From NCBI RefSeq assembly GCF_006711645.1, contig NZ_CP041247.1, positions 186,001 through 250,000 of the forward strand: DNA of 64,000 bases. Direction: 5' to 3'. The position numbers and the translations under genes were made by a program. This document shows, piece by piece, positions 35,400 through 45,403 of this stretch (the stretch's first letter is position 1; each line of letters opens with the position of its first letter). Below the pieces are notes generated by a model. It was not told the origin of the DNA. It saw only the letters and a list, made by a program, of their open reading frames with translations, and ran no database searches. The DNA comes from Klebsiella electrica. Its GTDB lineage: Bacteria > Pseudomonadota > Gammaproteobacteria > Enterobacterales > Enterobacteriaceae.

Positions 35400-37876
35400 A
35401 ACGATTAACCACGCTTGCGCTGCTGGCTGGCATGTTTTCTATACCGGCGCTGCACGGTGAAGAGGCGCCGGCCGATCGCTCTGCGCCGCTGAATTTCCCG
35501 TTACCGGGCGTGACCACGGGTGGCATCCCCGCCAATGAATCCGCGTCGAGCGCCGGGGCGGAGTCGTCGGCCGCGCCAGATGTTCCGGTGACGGCAGACC
35601 CCTCTGCCGCGTCAGAGTCATCGATCGCATCGACCCCCGCGACAACCGAACCGGTGGCGGATCCGGCCGCCTCACTCCCCGTTATGCCCCCACCGGCCAA
35701 AACGGCAGTAGCGGATGTCGCGCCGTTAACCTCAATAGTCGGGGGCAGTCTTAATCTGGCTCAGATGGGGATGCCGGATGGCATTATCCTCAGCGGCGGT
35801 CAACAGCAGGGTGGCGCCTCTTTTACGCTGCCTTCAGACCAGGTGGTGACCCACGCGGAACTGATGCTGGATGTTCAGGTTTCGCCGGATATGGCCGCCC
35901 GCAACGCCACGCTGCAATTGATGCTCAACGGCCAGCCTTTAGGTACGGTGCCGCTGGGCACCAACGAGGCGGATATTTCGCATTATCAGCTGGATATTCC
36001 AGCGGCGCTGATGGTCTCCAGCAACAACCTGAGCTTCAAAGTGAATGATGGCGACAACATGCAGTGCCTGCTCAATACGCCTGACACGTCGGGAGTCACG
36101 ATTTTACCGGCTTCGCGTTTTAAGTGGGAAAGCCAGCCGCTGAATCTCAGCAATGATTTGAGCCATTTCCCGCGTCCCTTCTTTGACAGCATGCAGATGA
36201 CCCCGGCGGATATCGCGGTGGCCTATCCGGAGAAATCGGCAGCGGATATCTTCAGCGCCGCAGCGCTGATCTCGTCGTGGCTGGGTATTCAGGCGGATTA
36301 TCGCGGGATTGCTTTTAGCGCGCTGCGCGACCGTTTACCGGAGCGCCACGGCATTATTATCGGCCATCCGGGCGACCAGGTCGGCGGGCTGACGCTGCCG
36401 CAAACCGATAAACCGCTGCTGCAGATTGTCGATAACCCGGGTAACCCCACCTACAAACTGCTGCTGATTGTCGGGCAAAACGATGCGGACCTCCGTGCGG
36501 CAGCCTGGCGGCTGACCCGCGGTAATATCGCCCCGCAGACCGCGAGCCTGAGCGTGGATCCGCAGGCGATCCCTATCGACAAGCCGTATGATGCCCCGCG
36601 CTGGATCCCGACCGATCGGCCGGTAAAAATCAGCGAGCTGCTGCGTAAAGATCAGAGTATGACCGTAAGCGGCGTCTGGCATGAACCGCTGCGCGTGGCT
36701 TTCCGCGCCGCGCCGGATCTCTATCTGTGGGACGGGCAAACCATTCCTTTGCAGATTGGCTACCGTTTCCCGTCGGAAAACTGGATTGATGAGGATCAGT
36801 CGTTATTAAGCGTGACGCTCAATAACACCTTCCTGCACAATCTGCCGCTCAATAAGCAGGGGCCGCTGGAGAAAGCATGGCGTCAGCTGGGCGGCGATGT
36901 GCGTCAGGAGCGGTTTACCATTGCGCTGGCGCCCTATCTGATCTACGGGGATAACCAACTGTCGCTCTATTTCAACGTGGTGCCGAAGCAAAACGCCCCC
37001 TGTTCGGTGGTGCTCAATAGCAATATCAAGAGCCGGATTACCGATGATTCGTGGATTGATTTAAGCAATACGCGCCACTTCTCGCTGCTACCGAACCTCT
37101 CCTATTTCGTCGGTGCGTCGTTCCCGTTCTCGCGGTTGGCGGATTATTCGCAAACCACGCTGCTGCTGGCGGAAAAACCGTCGGAAACGCAGGTCGCCAC
37201 GCTGTTAAACCTGGCGGCTCGCTCGGGTAACGCCACCGGCACGGCGCTGGCGAACAACCGGGTTGTTTTAGGCGTCCCCAGCGGCGGGGCGGGCCTTCAG
37301 TACCTGCGCGATCGCGATGTGCTGGTGGTCAGCACCCTCGATCAGAAAACGTTTAACCAGCGCTTGTTAGAAGATTCTCCTTATTATCAGACGGATAATC
37401 AGCTGGGCGTGCGCGAGTCGGGACTGAGTTCAAAAATACAGCGCTGGCTGGCCGGCGACTGGACATCCGCCAGCCTCGATGCCGATCGCTATCTCTCCTC
37501 CAGCAGCGCCTGGCGTGGCTTTATTAGCTACCGTTCGCCGTGGAACCCGCAGCGGACGGTGGTGGTGGCGATGGCCAGCACCGATGATCAGTTGACGAAG
37601 CTGGAAAGCGACCTTGATTCACCGCGAATCAACGCCGGTATCCGTGGCGATACGGCGATTATCACCAGCGACAATGGCGTTCGCAGCTTCCAGGTGAGCA
37701 CGCCATTCCCCAGCGGGCAGATGCCGTGGTACATGATGGCCGTCTGGTATGCCAACCAGCACTCCGGTCTGCTTGCGCTGCTGGGACTGCTCGCGACAAC
37801 GATAATCGGCCTGGCGCTTACCGCCATGTTTAAACGCCATGCACGCAAGCGTCTGAATTCGGGGGACAGCCAATGA
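35396..37876 (+). CDS. bcsB: Cellulose synthase periplasmic subunit BcsB (first operon)
   Basis: An 826-residue periplasmic partner of BcsA, with an N-terminal signal peptide (MKRLTTLALLAGMFSIPALHG), a Ser/Ala/Pro-rich low-complexity stretch (about 25-105), then carbohydrate-binding and flavodoxin-like modules (NDLSHFPRPFFD, NASYFVGASFPFSRLADYSQT-like segments) and one C-terminal anchor helix (LLALLGLLATTIIGLALTAMF). It activates BcsA and guides the glucan. Overlaps both bcsA and bcsC by 4 bp. Confidence 0.93.
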   Translation: MKRLTTLALLAGMFSIPALHGEEAPADRSAPLNFPLPGVTTGGIPANESASSAGAESSAAPDVPVTADPSAASESSIASTPATTEPVADPAASLPVMPPPAKTAVADVAPLTSIVGGSLNLAQMGMPDGIILSGGQQQGGASFTLPSDQVVTHAELMLDVQVSPDMAARNATLQLMLNGQPLGTVPLGTNEADISHYQLDIPAALMVSSNNLSFKVNDGDNMQCLLNTPDTSGVTILPASRFKWESQPLNLSNDLSHFPRPFFDSMQMTPADIAVAYPEKSAADIFSAAALISSWLGIQADYRGIAFSALRDRLPERHGIIIGHPGDQVGGLTLPQTDKPLLQIVDNPGNPTYKLLLIVGQNDADLRAAAWRLTRGNIAPQTASLSVDPQAIPIDKPYDAPRWIPTDRPVKISELLRKDQSMTVSGVWHEPLRVAFRAAPDLYLWDGQTIPLQIGYRFPSENWIDEDQSLLSVTLNNTFLHNLPLNKQGPLEKAWRQLGGDVRQERFTIALAPYLIYGDNQLSLYFNVVPKQNAPCSVVLNSNIKSRITDDSWIDLSNTRHFSLLPNLSYFVGASFPFSRLADYSQTTLLLAEKPSETQVATLLNLAARSGNATGTALANNRVVLGVPSGGAGLQYLRDRDVLVVSTLDQKTFNQRLLEDSPYYQTDNQLGVRESGLSSKIQRWLAGDWTSASLDADRYLSSSSAWRGFISYRSPWNPQRTVVVAMASTDDQLTKLESDLDSPRINAGIRGDTAIITSDNGVRSFQVSTPFPSGQMPWYMMAVWYANQHSGLLALLGLLATTIIGLALTAMFKRHARKRLNSGDSQ

Positions 37877-40467
37877 AACGAGCCATTAAAATGAAGAGCA
37901 GGGCGACCCGCAGATTATCAACGTTTTGCCTGTCCGGCGCGCTGACCCTTGGCGCCCTCGGCGATGCCACGGCGGCGGGCAATGATGCCGCATTGCAGGC
38001 GCTGTTTGCCCAGGCGAACTACTGGCATGAAAAATCGCACGATGAGCTGGCGATGGAGTCGCTGCAGAAAGTGCTGCTGGTTGACGCCAACAACGCGCAG
38101 GCCATGTATCTGATGGCGCTGTGGGCCCAGCAGGGCGGCGACCTTCAGACGGCCGCCCAGTGGCGGGCGCGGCTGGCGAAAGCGTCGCCAGACAGCCCGA
38201 ACCTGCAGGAGCTGGATAACGCCAAAAAATTGTCTCAGGTGCCGCAGGGGCAGCTGAGTCTGGCCAGACAGCAGGCGCGCAGCGGTAATATTCCGGCGGC
38301 GCTGGCGACCTGGCGCAGCATGTTCAACGGCAACACGCCGCCGCCGGGGCTGGCTGGCGAGTACTACATGACCATGGCCAGCGACAAGACGCTCTATCCG
38401 CAGGCGGTTAATGAGCTGCGTCAGTACGTGGCGCAGCATCCGCAGGAAAACGCCCCGCGCGTCGCCTTAGGCAAGGCGCTGACCTGGCGGGAAGATACCC
38501 GGCGGGAAGGGATCTCCATGCTGGAATCGATGGCCAGCGGCAGTAAAGATGCCGACAGCGGTCTACGCCAGGCGCTGCTGTGGCTGGGGCCGCAGGAGGG
38601 CGATCAGGCGTTTTACGATACCTGGATGCAGCGTCACCCGCAGGATACCGAAGTACAGAATTACTATCGCCAGCAGATAAGCGGCCAGGCGCGCGGTCAG
38701 GGGTTCGCTAACCTCAATAGCGGCAATACCACGGCGGCGAAACAGCAGTTTGAACAGGTGCTGCAAACCAACCCGCAGGATGCGGACGCGCTGGCCGGGA
38801 TGGGATATATCGCCCAGCGCAACGGTGACTTCCAGGCCGCATCGCAGTATTTAAGCCGGGCGGCGGATCTCGGCGGTAATGATTCGGCGGCGCGCCGTCA
38901 GCAGGCGGCGGATGCGCTATTCTACGGTCAGCTGGCGCAGGCCCAGCAGGCGTACAAACAGGGCAATATTAGCCAGGCGCTGGCGCTCTCTGCGCCGCTG
39001 GTTCAGCAGAGTGGGGCGCGGGGTGCATCGGCCAAACTGTTCCGTGCCGATGTGCTGCGCCATAACAAAGATCTCCCTCAGGCGGAACAAACGCTGCGCT
39101 CGCTGCTCAGCGAGCAGCCGCAAAATGGCCCGGCGCGCGAGAACCTTTACTACATCCTGCGCGAGCAAAATAAAACGGCGGAAGCGCAGGCGATGTTACG
39201 CACGCTGCCGGAGAGTTTGCAGCAAAAGCTACAGCCGCGCATCGTGACCGGTATGCCGGGAGATTCGCTACGCCGGCAGGCGCAAGAGCAGGCCAACAGC
39301 GGCAACGTCAACGGCGCTATCGCGACATTGCGCCAGGGGGTCTCCCGCTACCCGGATGACGCCTGGATGCGTCTCGACTTAGCCCGCCTGCTGCAAAAAT
39401 CCGGCAATGACAGTGAGGCCGCGTCAACGATGGCCGCCGCGTATCGCCCCGGCGCCAGCAGTAACGCTCTCTATGCCGCCGCGCTGTTTGCCAGTGAGAA
39501 CGGCGGCTGGCAGCAGGCGCAGACGCTGCTGGGGCGGATCCCCGCCGCCAGCCAGACCAGCCAGATGCGCGACCTGCGTCAGCGGGTCAACTACAACCTG
39601 CAGCTGACCACCGCGCAAGACTATCTCGCCCAGGGCAACACGGTGGCGGCCTCGAATACCCTGAAAGCGATGTCGGCCACGCCGCCAAAAGCACCGGCTG
39701 ACGTGGGTAAACTGGCGCGACTGCTGGCGCAGAGCGGCGATGTTGCCACGGCGGTAACGCTGGTGCGCAACAATATCAGCGGCGGAATCAGCGGCAACGC
39801 CGGCGACTATGCCGATCAGGTGGCGGTCCTTAATCAGGCGGGGCTGACCAATGAAGCGCAAACGCTGCTGGCGAACCCGCAGCTTCAGGCAAGCAGTACG
39901 CCGACGCAACTGGCGAGCATCCGCAATGGTTACGTGATCAACGAGGCCGATCGTCTGCGGGAGCAGGGCAACTACGCCGCGGCGTATGACAAGCTGATGG
40001 GCGCGATGCAAAGCGACCCGCAAAATACCGATCTGATGTTCGCGATGGCGCGTCTTTACCAGAGCGGCAAAATGAACAAAGAAGCCGGGGTGGTTTATGA
40101 CTACCTGATGACCCGCGATACGCCGGATCAGGCGGCGCGCTCCGGCGCTATCGATGTCGCGCTGTCGGCCGGCAATAACGACCGGGCAGCGCAGCTGGCC
40201 GGCGGATTGCGTCAGGACAACACGCCGGATCGCCTGCTGCTGCTGGCGCGCGTCGCGGAAGCGCAGGGGCACCATCAGCAGGCGATGACGTATCTGCGCA
40301 GCGCGCGCGGCAAACTGCTGGGGCTGCAGAGCAGCAACAGCGCGCAAACGCCGACCGTTGGCGGCGTGCTGGCGGCGGATAACCCCTTTGTCGGCGTCTC
40401 CCGTACACCGTCCACGACGCGAACGGCGTCGGCCTACGGGCAGTATATGCCGTGGCAGGTTTCCTAG
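37873..40467 (+). pseudogene. bcsC: bcsC (first operon), N-terminal TPR part ended by in-frame TAG
   Basis: Codes 864 residues: a signal peptide (ending DATAAG) and many tetratricopeptide repeats that normally span the periplasm and guide cellulose to the pore. The frame ends at TAG 40465-40467 but continues uninterrupted for another 485 codons in the same frame, and the total (about 1350) is the length of a full BcsC. The stop sits in ...PWQVS-TAG-VSTGSG; a CAG to TAG change would explain it. Without the barrel the product cannot form an outer-membrane pore. A sequencing error cannot be excluded. Confidence 0.85.
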
Positions 40468-41925
40468 GTGTCGACAGGCAGCGGAACCACGCTGCCCGGC
40501 ATCCAGCGTTCCGACCTTCCGCTGGAGACCGCGCAAACCCGTATGCTGCGCCAGGTCGATACTATGATGGAGTCGCTACAGGATAAAACCGGCACCTGGC
40601 TGCAGGGCGGCATGGAAGTGCGTGGCCGCGACGGCGAATCCGGGACCAGTAAGCTGACCGAGATGAAAACGCCGCTGACCTGGTCCTCATCGCCGTTCGG
40701 CGACTCGCGTTTTGACTTTACCGTGACGCCGGTTTCGCTGAATGCCGGCACCGCCAGCGGCGACGCCTGGCGACGCTACGGTGCGAACCCGCTCTCCAAT
40801 GCGGTCTCCAACATGGTTTCCACCGCCACCAGCGCGCAGGCGGCGATTACGGGGATGACCGAGACGGAGCGTACGGCGTACTTTGCCAGCCATCCGGGGG
40901 CCCTGGCCTTGAGTTCGCTGGGGACGTTGGATGCGTCAGATTTTAACGCCACGACCCGCAGCGGGATGGAGAATCTGGCGAAACTTGGTACCTATGACTC
41001 CGGACGGGTCGCTGGCTATCTGGCTTCGTCCAACCAGAAACCGAATGTCGATCAGACCAGCGGTTCGACGGATGCGCAGAAGGCAAATGGCGTCGAATTA
41101 GCCCTGGCGCTGGGCGGCGATGATTATCGGGTGGACATTGGCAGTACGCCGCTGGGCCAGGATCTCAACACCGTGGTCGGGGGTGTGAAGTGGTCGCCGA
41201 AACTCACCAACTACCTGTCGTTGATCTTTACCGGTGAGCGCCGTTCGCTGACCGACAGCCTGCTCTCTTACGTCGGGCTGAAAGATACCTACTCCGGGAA
41301 AACCTGGGGGCAGGTGACGAAAAATGGCGGAACCCTGCAGCTCAGCTACGACGATGGCGACGCCGGTTTCTACGTCGGTGGCGGCGGCTACAGCTACATT
41401 GGCAGCGATGTCGCCAGCAACACCAGTATCAACGCCAACGCCGGGGTCTATCTGCGACCTTACCATGATGAATATCGTCAGCTGCAGGCCGGTCTGAGTA
41501 TGAGCTACATGGATTACTCGAAAAACCTGAGCTACTTCACCTATGGTCAGGGGGGCTACTTCAGCCCGCAGAACTACGTAAGCGTCTCGCTGCCGGTTAA
41601 CCTGACGGAGAAGTATGACAACTGGACGATGAAGCTTGGCGGCTCGGTGGGTTATCAATCCTATAGCCAGGATAAGAGCGCCTACTTCCCGACCAATCCT
41701 GAATGGCAGCAGACCCTGGAGACCGCGGTAACCAATGGTTTTGCCAAAGAGGCATACTATTCAGCGACCTCGAAGAGCGGCATTGGCTACACGCTGCGTG
41801 CCGGGGCGGATTACAAGGTGAACAAACAGATGACGCTGGGCGGCCAGATTGGCTACGACACCTTCGGTGATTACAACGAGAGCACCGCCGGTCTCTATAT
41901 CCGCTATATGTTGGGAGATAACTGA
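40468..41925 (+). pseudogene. bcsC: bcsC (first operon), C-terminal beta-barrel part after the in-frame stop
   Basis: This continues the bcsC frame directly after the TAG. It encodes the BCSC C-terminal outer-membrane porin domain: alternating beta pattern with VDIGSTPLGQDLNTVVGGVKWSP, QLSYDDGDAGFYVGGGGYSYIG and terminal GLYIRYMLGDN. Similar segments occur in the intact BcsC at 54143 ([27 protein letters not shown]). GTG 40468 could in principle reinitiate, but there is no ribosome site and no signal peptide, so the fragment could not be exported. Confidence 0.83.
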
Positions 41926-41927
41926 TC

Positions 41928-42401
41928 ATGACGGACAAAAACAACGCGGAAGTCATGGCCTGGTTTCAGCAGCAGCAAACCCCCGCGGGATGGTTTGATC
42001 TGCTGCTCATTATGATTGACGGGATGCTGAACAACGCCGGCGAGCTGGAGAGTCAGCCATTTTTACGTCAGATGGGGGAAGCCCTGGCCGATCGCTACCC
42101 GCTGCCGGAGTCAGAAACCGTCGGCCAGCTGGAGGTCAACATCAACCAGCTGCTCAGCCGCTTTCAGTGGGGGTTCGTCAGCGTGGATGTGGGCGATGAC
42201 GGTCTGCGTTTACGTCATCGCGCGCTGCCGGTGAGTCGTGATGATGCGCGTCGTGTGCCCTGGTGCAATGCGTTTTGTGCCATACTCGAGGGGCTTTACT
42301 CTCGCTGGCTACAGGGACAAGGGGGCGGCGCGCATGTGGTGTTACAGCGTGAGCGGCTGTTCTCGGTTTCTGATGTTCAGTTTCTCTACTTCCATCCATA
42401 A
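41928..42401 (+). CDS. bcsD: Cellulose synthase subunit BcsD
   Basis: A 157-residue soluble protein matching the BcsD/AcsD family in length (156 in Komagataeibacter) and pattern (RFQWGFVSVDVGDDGLRLRHRALP, WCNAFCAILEGLYSRWL, ending DVQFLYFHP). In Komagataeibacter it forms a periplasmic octameric cylinder through which glucan chains pass and raises crystallinity; in enterobacteria it is associated with intracellular partners. No signal peptide is seen. ATG lies 2 bp after the bcsC stop with GGGAG upstream. Its presence marks this operon as type I, unlike the neighbouring E. coli-type operon. Confidence 0.88.
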   Translation: MTDKNNAEVMAWFQQQQTPAGWFDLLLIMIDGMLNNAGELESQPFLRQMGEALADRYPLPESETVGQLEVNINQLLSRFQWGFVSVDVGDDGLRLRHRALPVSRDDARRVPWCNAFCAILEGLYSRWLQGQGGGAHVVLQRERLFSVSDVQFLYFHP

Positions 42402-42412
42402 CGGGTGAACAT

Positions 42413-43405
42413 ATGTCTTTGCGTGCTGTAATCGCTGTTATGGTGACGATGGTGCTGCTGCCCCGCGCGTGGGCAGACACCGCCTGGGAAAGCTATAAAT
42501 CACGTTTTATGATGGCTGACGGGCGAATTGTGGATACCGGCAACGGTAACGTTTCGCATACCGAAGGCCAGGGGTTCGCGATGCTGCTGGCCGTGGCCAA
42601 AAACGATCGGCCCGCCTTCGACAAGCTGTGGCAATGGACCGATAAAACGCTGCGCAATAAAGACAACGGGCTCTTTTACTGGCGCTATAACCCTGTGGCG
42701 CCGGACCCTATTGCCGACAAGAACGATGCGACCGACGGCGATACCCTGATTGCATGGGCGCTGCTGCGTGCGCAGCAGCAGTGGGGGGACAAATCCTATG
42801 GCAACGCGTCTGACGCCATTACCGCATCGTTGCTGAAAAATACGGTGGTGACCTTTGCCGGTTATCAGGTCATGCTGCCTGGCGCCACAGGCTTTAACCG
42901 CAACGACCATCTTAATCTTAACCCCTCCTACTTTATCTTCCCGGCATGGCAGGCGTTTGCCGCGCGTACGCATCTGGTAGCCTGGCGTAAGTTGCAAAGC
43001 GATGGGCAGGCGCTGTTGGGCAAAATGGCATGGGGCAAAACGCAGCTCCCTACCGACTGGGTTGCGCTGAAAGCCGACGGCAGGATGGAGCCGGCGAAAG
43101 AGTGGCCGCCGCGGATGAGCTATGACGCGATTCGCATCCCGCTGTATCTCGCCTGGGCCAATCCGCAGAGCCCCCTGCTGACGCCGTGGAAAAACTGGTT
43201 CCAGAGCTATCAGCGGTTGCAAACCCCCGCGTGGATTAACGTCAGCACCAATAACGTCTCCCCGTGGTTCATGACCGGCGGCCTGTTGGCGGTTCGCGAC
43301 CTGACCATGGGCGAGACGCCGGAGGATCCGCAAATTACCGCTCAGGATGATTACTACTCCGCCAGCCTGAAACTGTTGGTCTGGCTGGCAGGGCGCAATC
43401 GGTAA
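42413..43405 (+). CDS. bcsZ: Endo-beta-1,4-glucanase BcsZ (GH8, first operon)
   Basis: A 330-residue periplasmic family-8 glycoside hydrolase. Signal peptide MSLRAVIAVMVTMVLLPRAWA is followed by DTAWESYKSRFMMADGRIVD. The catalytic acid is Glu51 in SHTEGQGFAMLLA, and Asp residues lie in DATDGDTLIAWALL and SYDAIRIPLY. BcsZ trims or releases cellulose during synthesis. It is only distantly similar to the second BcsZ (53055). It is the last gene of the first operon, 11 bp after bcsD. Confidence 0.92.
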   Translation: MSLRAVIAVMVTMVLLPRAWADTAWESYKSRFMMADGRIVDTGNGNVSHTEGQGFAMLLAVAKNDRPAFDKLWQWTDKTLRNKDNGLFYWRYNPVAPDPIADKNDATDGDTLIAWALLRAQQQWGDKSYGNASDAITASLLKNTVVTFAGYQVMLPGATGFNRNDHLNLNPSYFIFPAWQAFAARTHLVAWRKLQSDGQALLGKMAWGKTQLPTDWVALKADGRMEPAKEWPPRMSYDAIRIPLYLAWANPQSPLLTPWKNWFQSYQRLQTPAWINVSTNNVSPWFMTGGLLAVRDLTMGETPEDPQITAQDDYYSASLKLLVWLAGRNR

Positions 43406-43443
43406 GCGTACCGTCTTCGCCCGGCTTGCCGCAGTGCAGTCTG

Positions 43444-43474
43444 CATCTCCTGGCCGACGCCGCGCCAGGAGATG
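43444..43474. terminator. Hairpin downstream of bcsZ (first operon)
   Basis: CATCTCCTGGC (43444-43454) and GCCAGGAGATG (43464-43474) form a perfect 11-bp stem, 38 bp after the bcsZ stop, between convergent genes. No T tract follows. Confidence 0.55.
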
Positions 43475-43502
43475 AGCGAAGTGGCGAGGGGACTGGCGAG
43501 TC

Positions 43503-43530
43503 ATGGCCGCAGAGAACCCCCTGCGGCCAT
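43503..43530. terminator. Second hairpin between bcsZ and bcsG
   Basis: ATGGCCGCAG (43503-43512) and CTGCGGCCAT (43521-43530) form a perfect 10-bp stem, 8 bp past the bcsG stop on the minus strand, where TGACTCGCC rather than a U run follows. Probably ends or protects bcsEFG mRNA. Confidence 0.6.
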
Positions 43531-43538
43531 TAACGGGG

Positions 43539-45209
43539 TTACTGCGGGTACGGTACCCAGCTTCCGCCGTTCAGCTGAACGTAGGGTTTCCCCTGGTACT
43601 GCACAACGATGGCGTTGGCGTTTTCCGATACCGCGGCGCTTTGCGGCAGATTGGCGGTGTACTGCTGCCAGTTCACGTTATCTTCGGTAAACATCTTGCC
43701 ATCCAGCGCGCGAACCACCAGCTCCGACACGGCCAGATAGCTGGTTGGCTGGTCGATAATCAGCGGGGCGCCCTGATGCGGCGCCTTCATCCCGAAGAAT
43801 TTCACCGCCGTCGGCACGTTGGTAATGGACGGGCTCGGGATATCACGCAGGCCAGAAACCTGCATTTTGTCACCCTTCAGCGCGCCGCCGTGCTCCGGTA
43901 CGACCAGGACCATCACTTTACGGCCCGATTTTTCCAGCTCGCTAAAGAAGCTGTCCAGCTCGTCGAAGAGTTTCTGCGCGCGAACTTTGTAATCCGCCGT
44001 TTTGCTCTGGCCCGGGAAGTGGTTGCCGTCGTGCAGCGGCAGGGTGTTGTAGAAGGTGGCGTTGCGGGCGTTACCCTGTTTATTTTCGGTTTCCAGCCAG
44101 CGGTTGAGGGTCGCTAAGTCATCATAGACCGGCGAGCCATCAAAAGCCTGCAGGCTGACCGGCAGCCCCGTTTGGTCCATCAGCGGACTTTGCATCCCGC
44201 CTAAGCTACGCAGCTCTTTCAGGAAGTCGCCAAACTGGCCGTTGTGGCCGAGCATCAGCTGTTGGGTGAAGCCGAGTTTTGCCAGATTTTCGAACAGGTA
44301 GCAGTCGTTGCCCGACGGTTGATAGAGGTTGGAATGCGACAGCTGGCCGCAGCTTGCGCGCAGCAGTCGTACCGCCGCCGGGCCGCTGTAGGAGGTCGCC
44401 GAGTTAAAGTTTTTGAACACAATATCAAAATGCTTCCACAGCGGATGATCCATCAGCCCGGCGGCTTCAATATCGGACCACGACAGCGAGCAAATGTTGA
44501 TAACCAGCAGGTCAAATGGCTGGGCATCGGCCGGGAGCTGCTCCGGGAACGGCGTTTTGCGTTTCTGTTCTGAGGCATAGAACGCGTTCAGCCAGTTGGT
44601 CAAATTCTCCGGGGTGGGCGGTTCGGTTTGTGGCGGAATATCGCCGCTGGCAGCAGGGGCGCCCGCCTGGGCCACCGTCGCGGTTGTCGTCTTCACGGTA
44701 GTCGCCGCTGCCGTCGGCTGGCCCGCAGGCCATAACGTAAAGGCCGGAAGCAGCGGGCCGATCGCCAGCCACAGCATAATGGCGCAGACGACCACTGTGA
44801 CGCGCAGCCACTGGTTGATGAACATCCACAGTACCAGCAGCAGGAAGAAGGCGCCGACCATATTCCAGTTAATAAAGCGGGTTATCAGATCCCAGATATA
44901 GCTGGCGCTGAAGCCGGCAAGCTGCGAGCCCTGGCTGAAAATACTTTCCGGCCCCGGCAGCCAGGTATCATGCCAGAACAATCCAATGCCGATAGGAATA
45001 GCTATCCAGTGTCGCAGCCGGTGAAGTTGATATTTCGGCACAGGGACCAGTAAAAACGCGAGAAAGACCAGGTTGAGCATCGGATGAAAATTAAGATATC
45101 CCGCCCAAAGCAGCGCAAACTTCACCAGGAAGTAAAAATTCCAGCCGGCCAGGCCACGCCAGTATTGCCAAAGCGGCAATGGCGTCGCATTTGTTTTTGG
45201 ATTCGTCAT
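43539..45209 (-). CDS. bcsG: Cellulose phosphoethanolamine transferase BcsG
   Basis: A 556-residue inner-membrane protein (E. coli 559) that transfers phosphoethanolamine to cellulose. Four or five N-terminal helices (about 20-150) are followed by a Pro/Thr linker and a periplasmic alkaline-phosphatase-fold domain with [17 protein letters not shown] (about 269-278, holding the catalytic Ser), HNGQFG and [10 protein letters not shown] (metal ligands). Its start overlaps bcsF by 4 bp. Together with BcsE and BcsF it belongs functionally to the E. coli-type operon at 47110. Confidence 0.95.
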   Translation of the reverse strand: MTNPKTNATPLPLWQYWRGLAGWNFYFLVKFALLWAGYLNFHPMLNLVFLAFLLVPVPKYQLHRLRHWIAIPIGIGLFWHDTWLPGPESIFSQGSQLAGFSASYIWDLITRFINWNMVGAFFLLLVLWMFINQWLRVTVVVCAIMLWLAIGPLLPAFTLWPAGQPTAAATTVKTTTATVAQAGAPAASGDIPPQTEPPTPENLTNWLNAFYASEQKRKTPFPEQLPADAQPFDLLVINICSLSWSDIEAAGLMDHPLWKHFDIVFKNFNSATSYSGPAAVRLLRASCGQLSHSNLYQPSGNDCYLFENLAKLGFTQQLMLGHNGQFGDFLKELRSLGGMQSPLMDQTGLPVSLQAFDGSPVYDDLATLNRWLETENKQGNARNATFYNTLPLHDGNHFPGQSKTADYKVRAQKLFDELDSFFSELEKSGRKVMVLVVPEHGGALKGDKMQVSGLRDIPSPSITNVPTAVKFFGMKAPHQGAPLIIDQPTSYLAVSELVVRALDGKMFTEDNVNWQQYTANLPQSAAVSENANAIVVQYQGKPYVQLNGGSWVPYPQ

Positions 45210-45403
45210 TTATTCACTTTGCCTTGCTGAGTTGTTGCTTCCCGGCGTAATACGCCAGCCGGTTTGACATAACGAGGTTTAAAGAACATTAAGCGTAAGG
45301 TGGTGCGAATTCGGCGCTGGTAATGGCGCGTCAGGTATCCCAGCGGAAAAAACAGCAGGGCACAGAGTACGATCAGCTGAAGAATATCGCTGATGGACAT
45401 CAT
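45206..45403 (-). CDS. bcsF: Small membrane protein BcsF
   Basis: A 65-residue protein with one N-terminal membrane helix ([20 protein letters not shown]) and a basic cytoplasmic tail ([25 protein letters not shown]), matching E. coli BcsF (63). In E. coli BcsF recruits BcsE to the membrane to support BcsG. It overlaps bcsE and bcsG by 4 bp each. Confidence 0.93.
   Translation of the reverse strand: MMSISDILQLIVLCALLFFPLGYLTRHYQRRIRTTLRLMFFKPRYVKPAGVLRREATTQQGKVNK

Noticed and set aside
37873..41925. Programmed stop-codon readthrough or selenocysteine/pyrrolysine use in bcsC
   Set aside because: TAG is an ordinary stop in enterobacteria, no recoding structure was recognised after it, and the intact BcsC has no equivalent. 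A nonsense mutation is simpler.
42500..43504. 334-codon ORF antisense to bcsZ
   Set aside because: Shadow of the GC-rich bcsZ frame; very Arg-rich and unlike any family.
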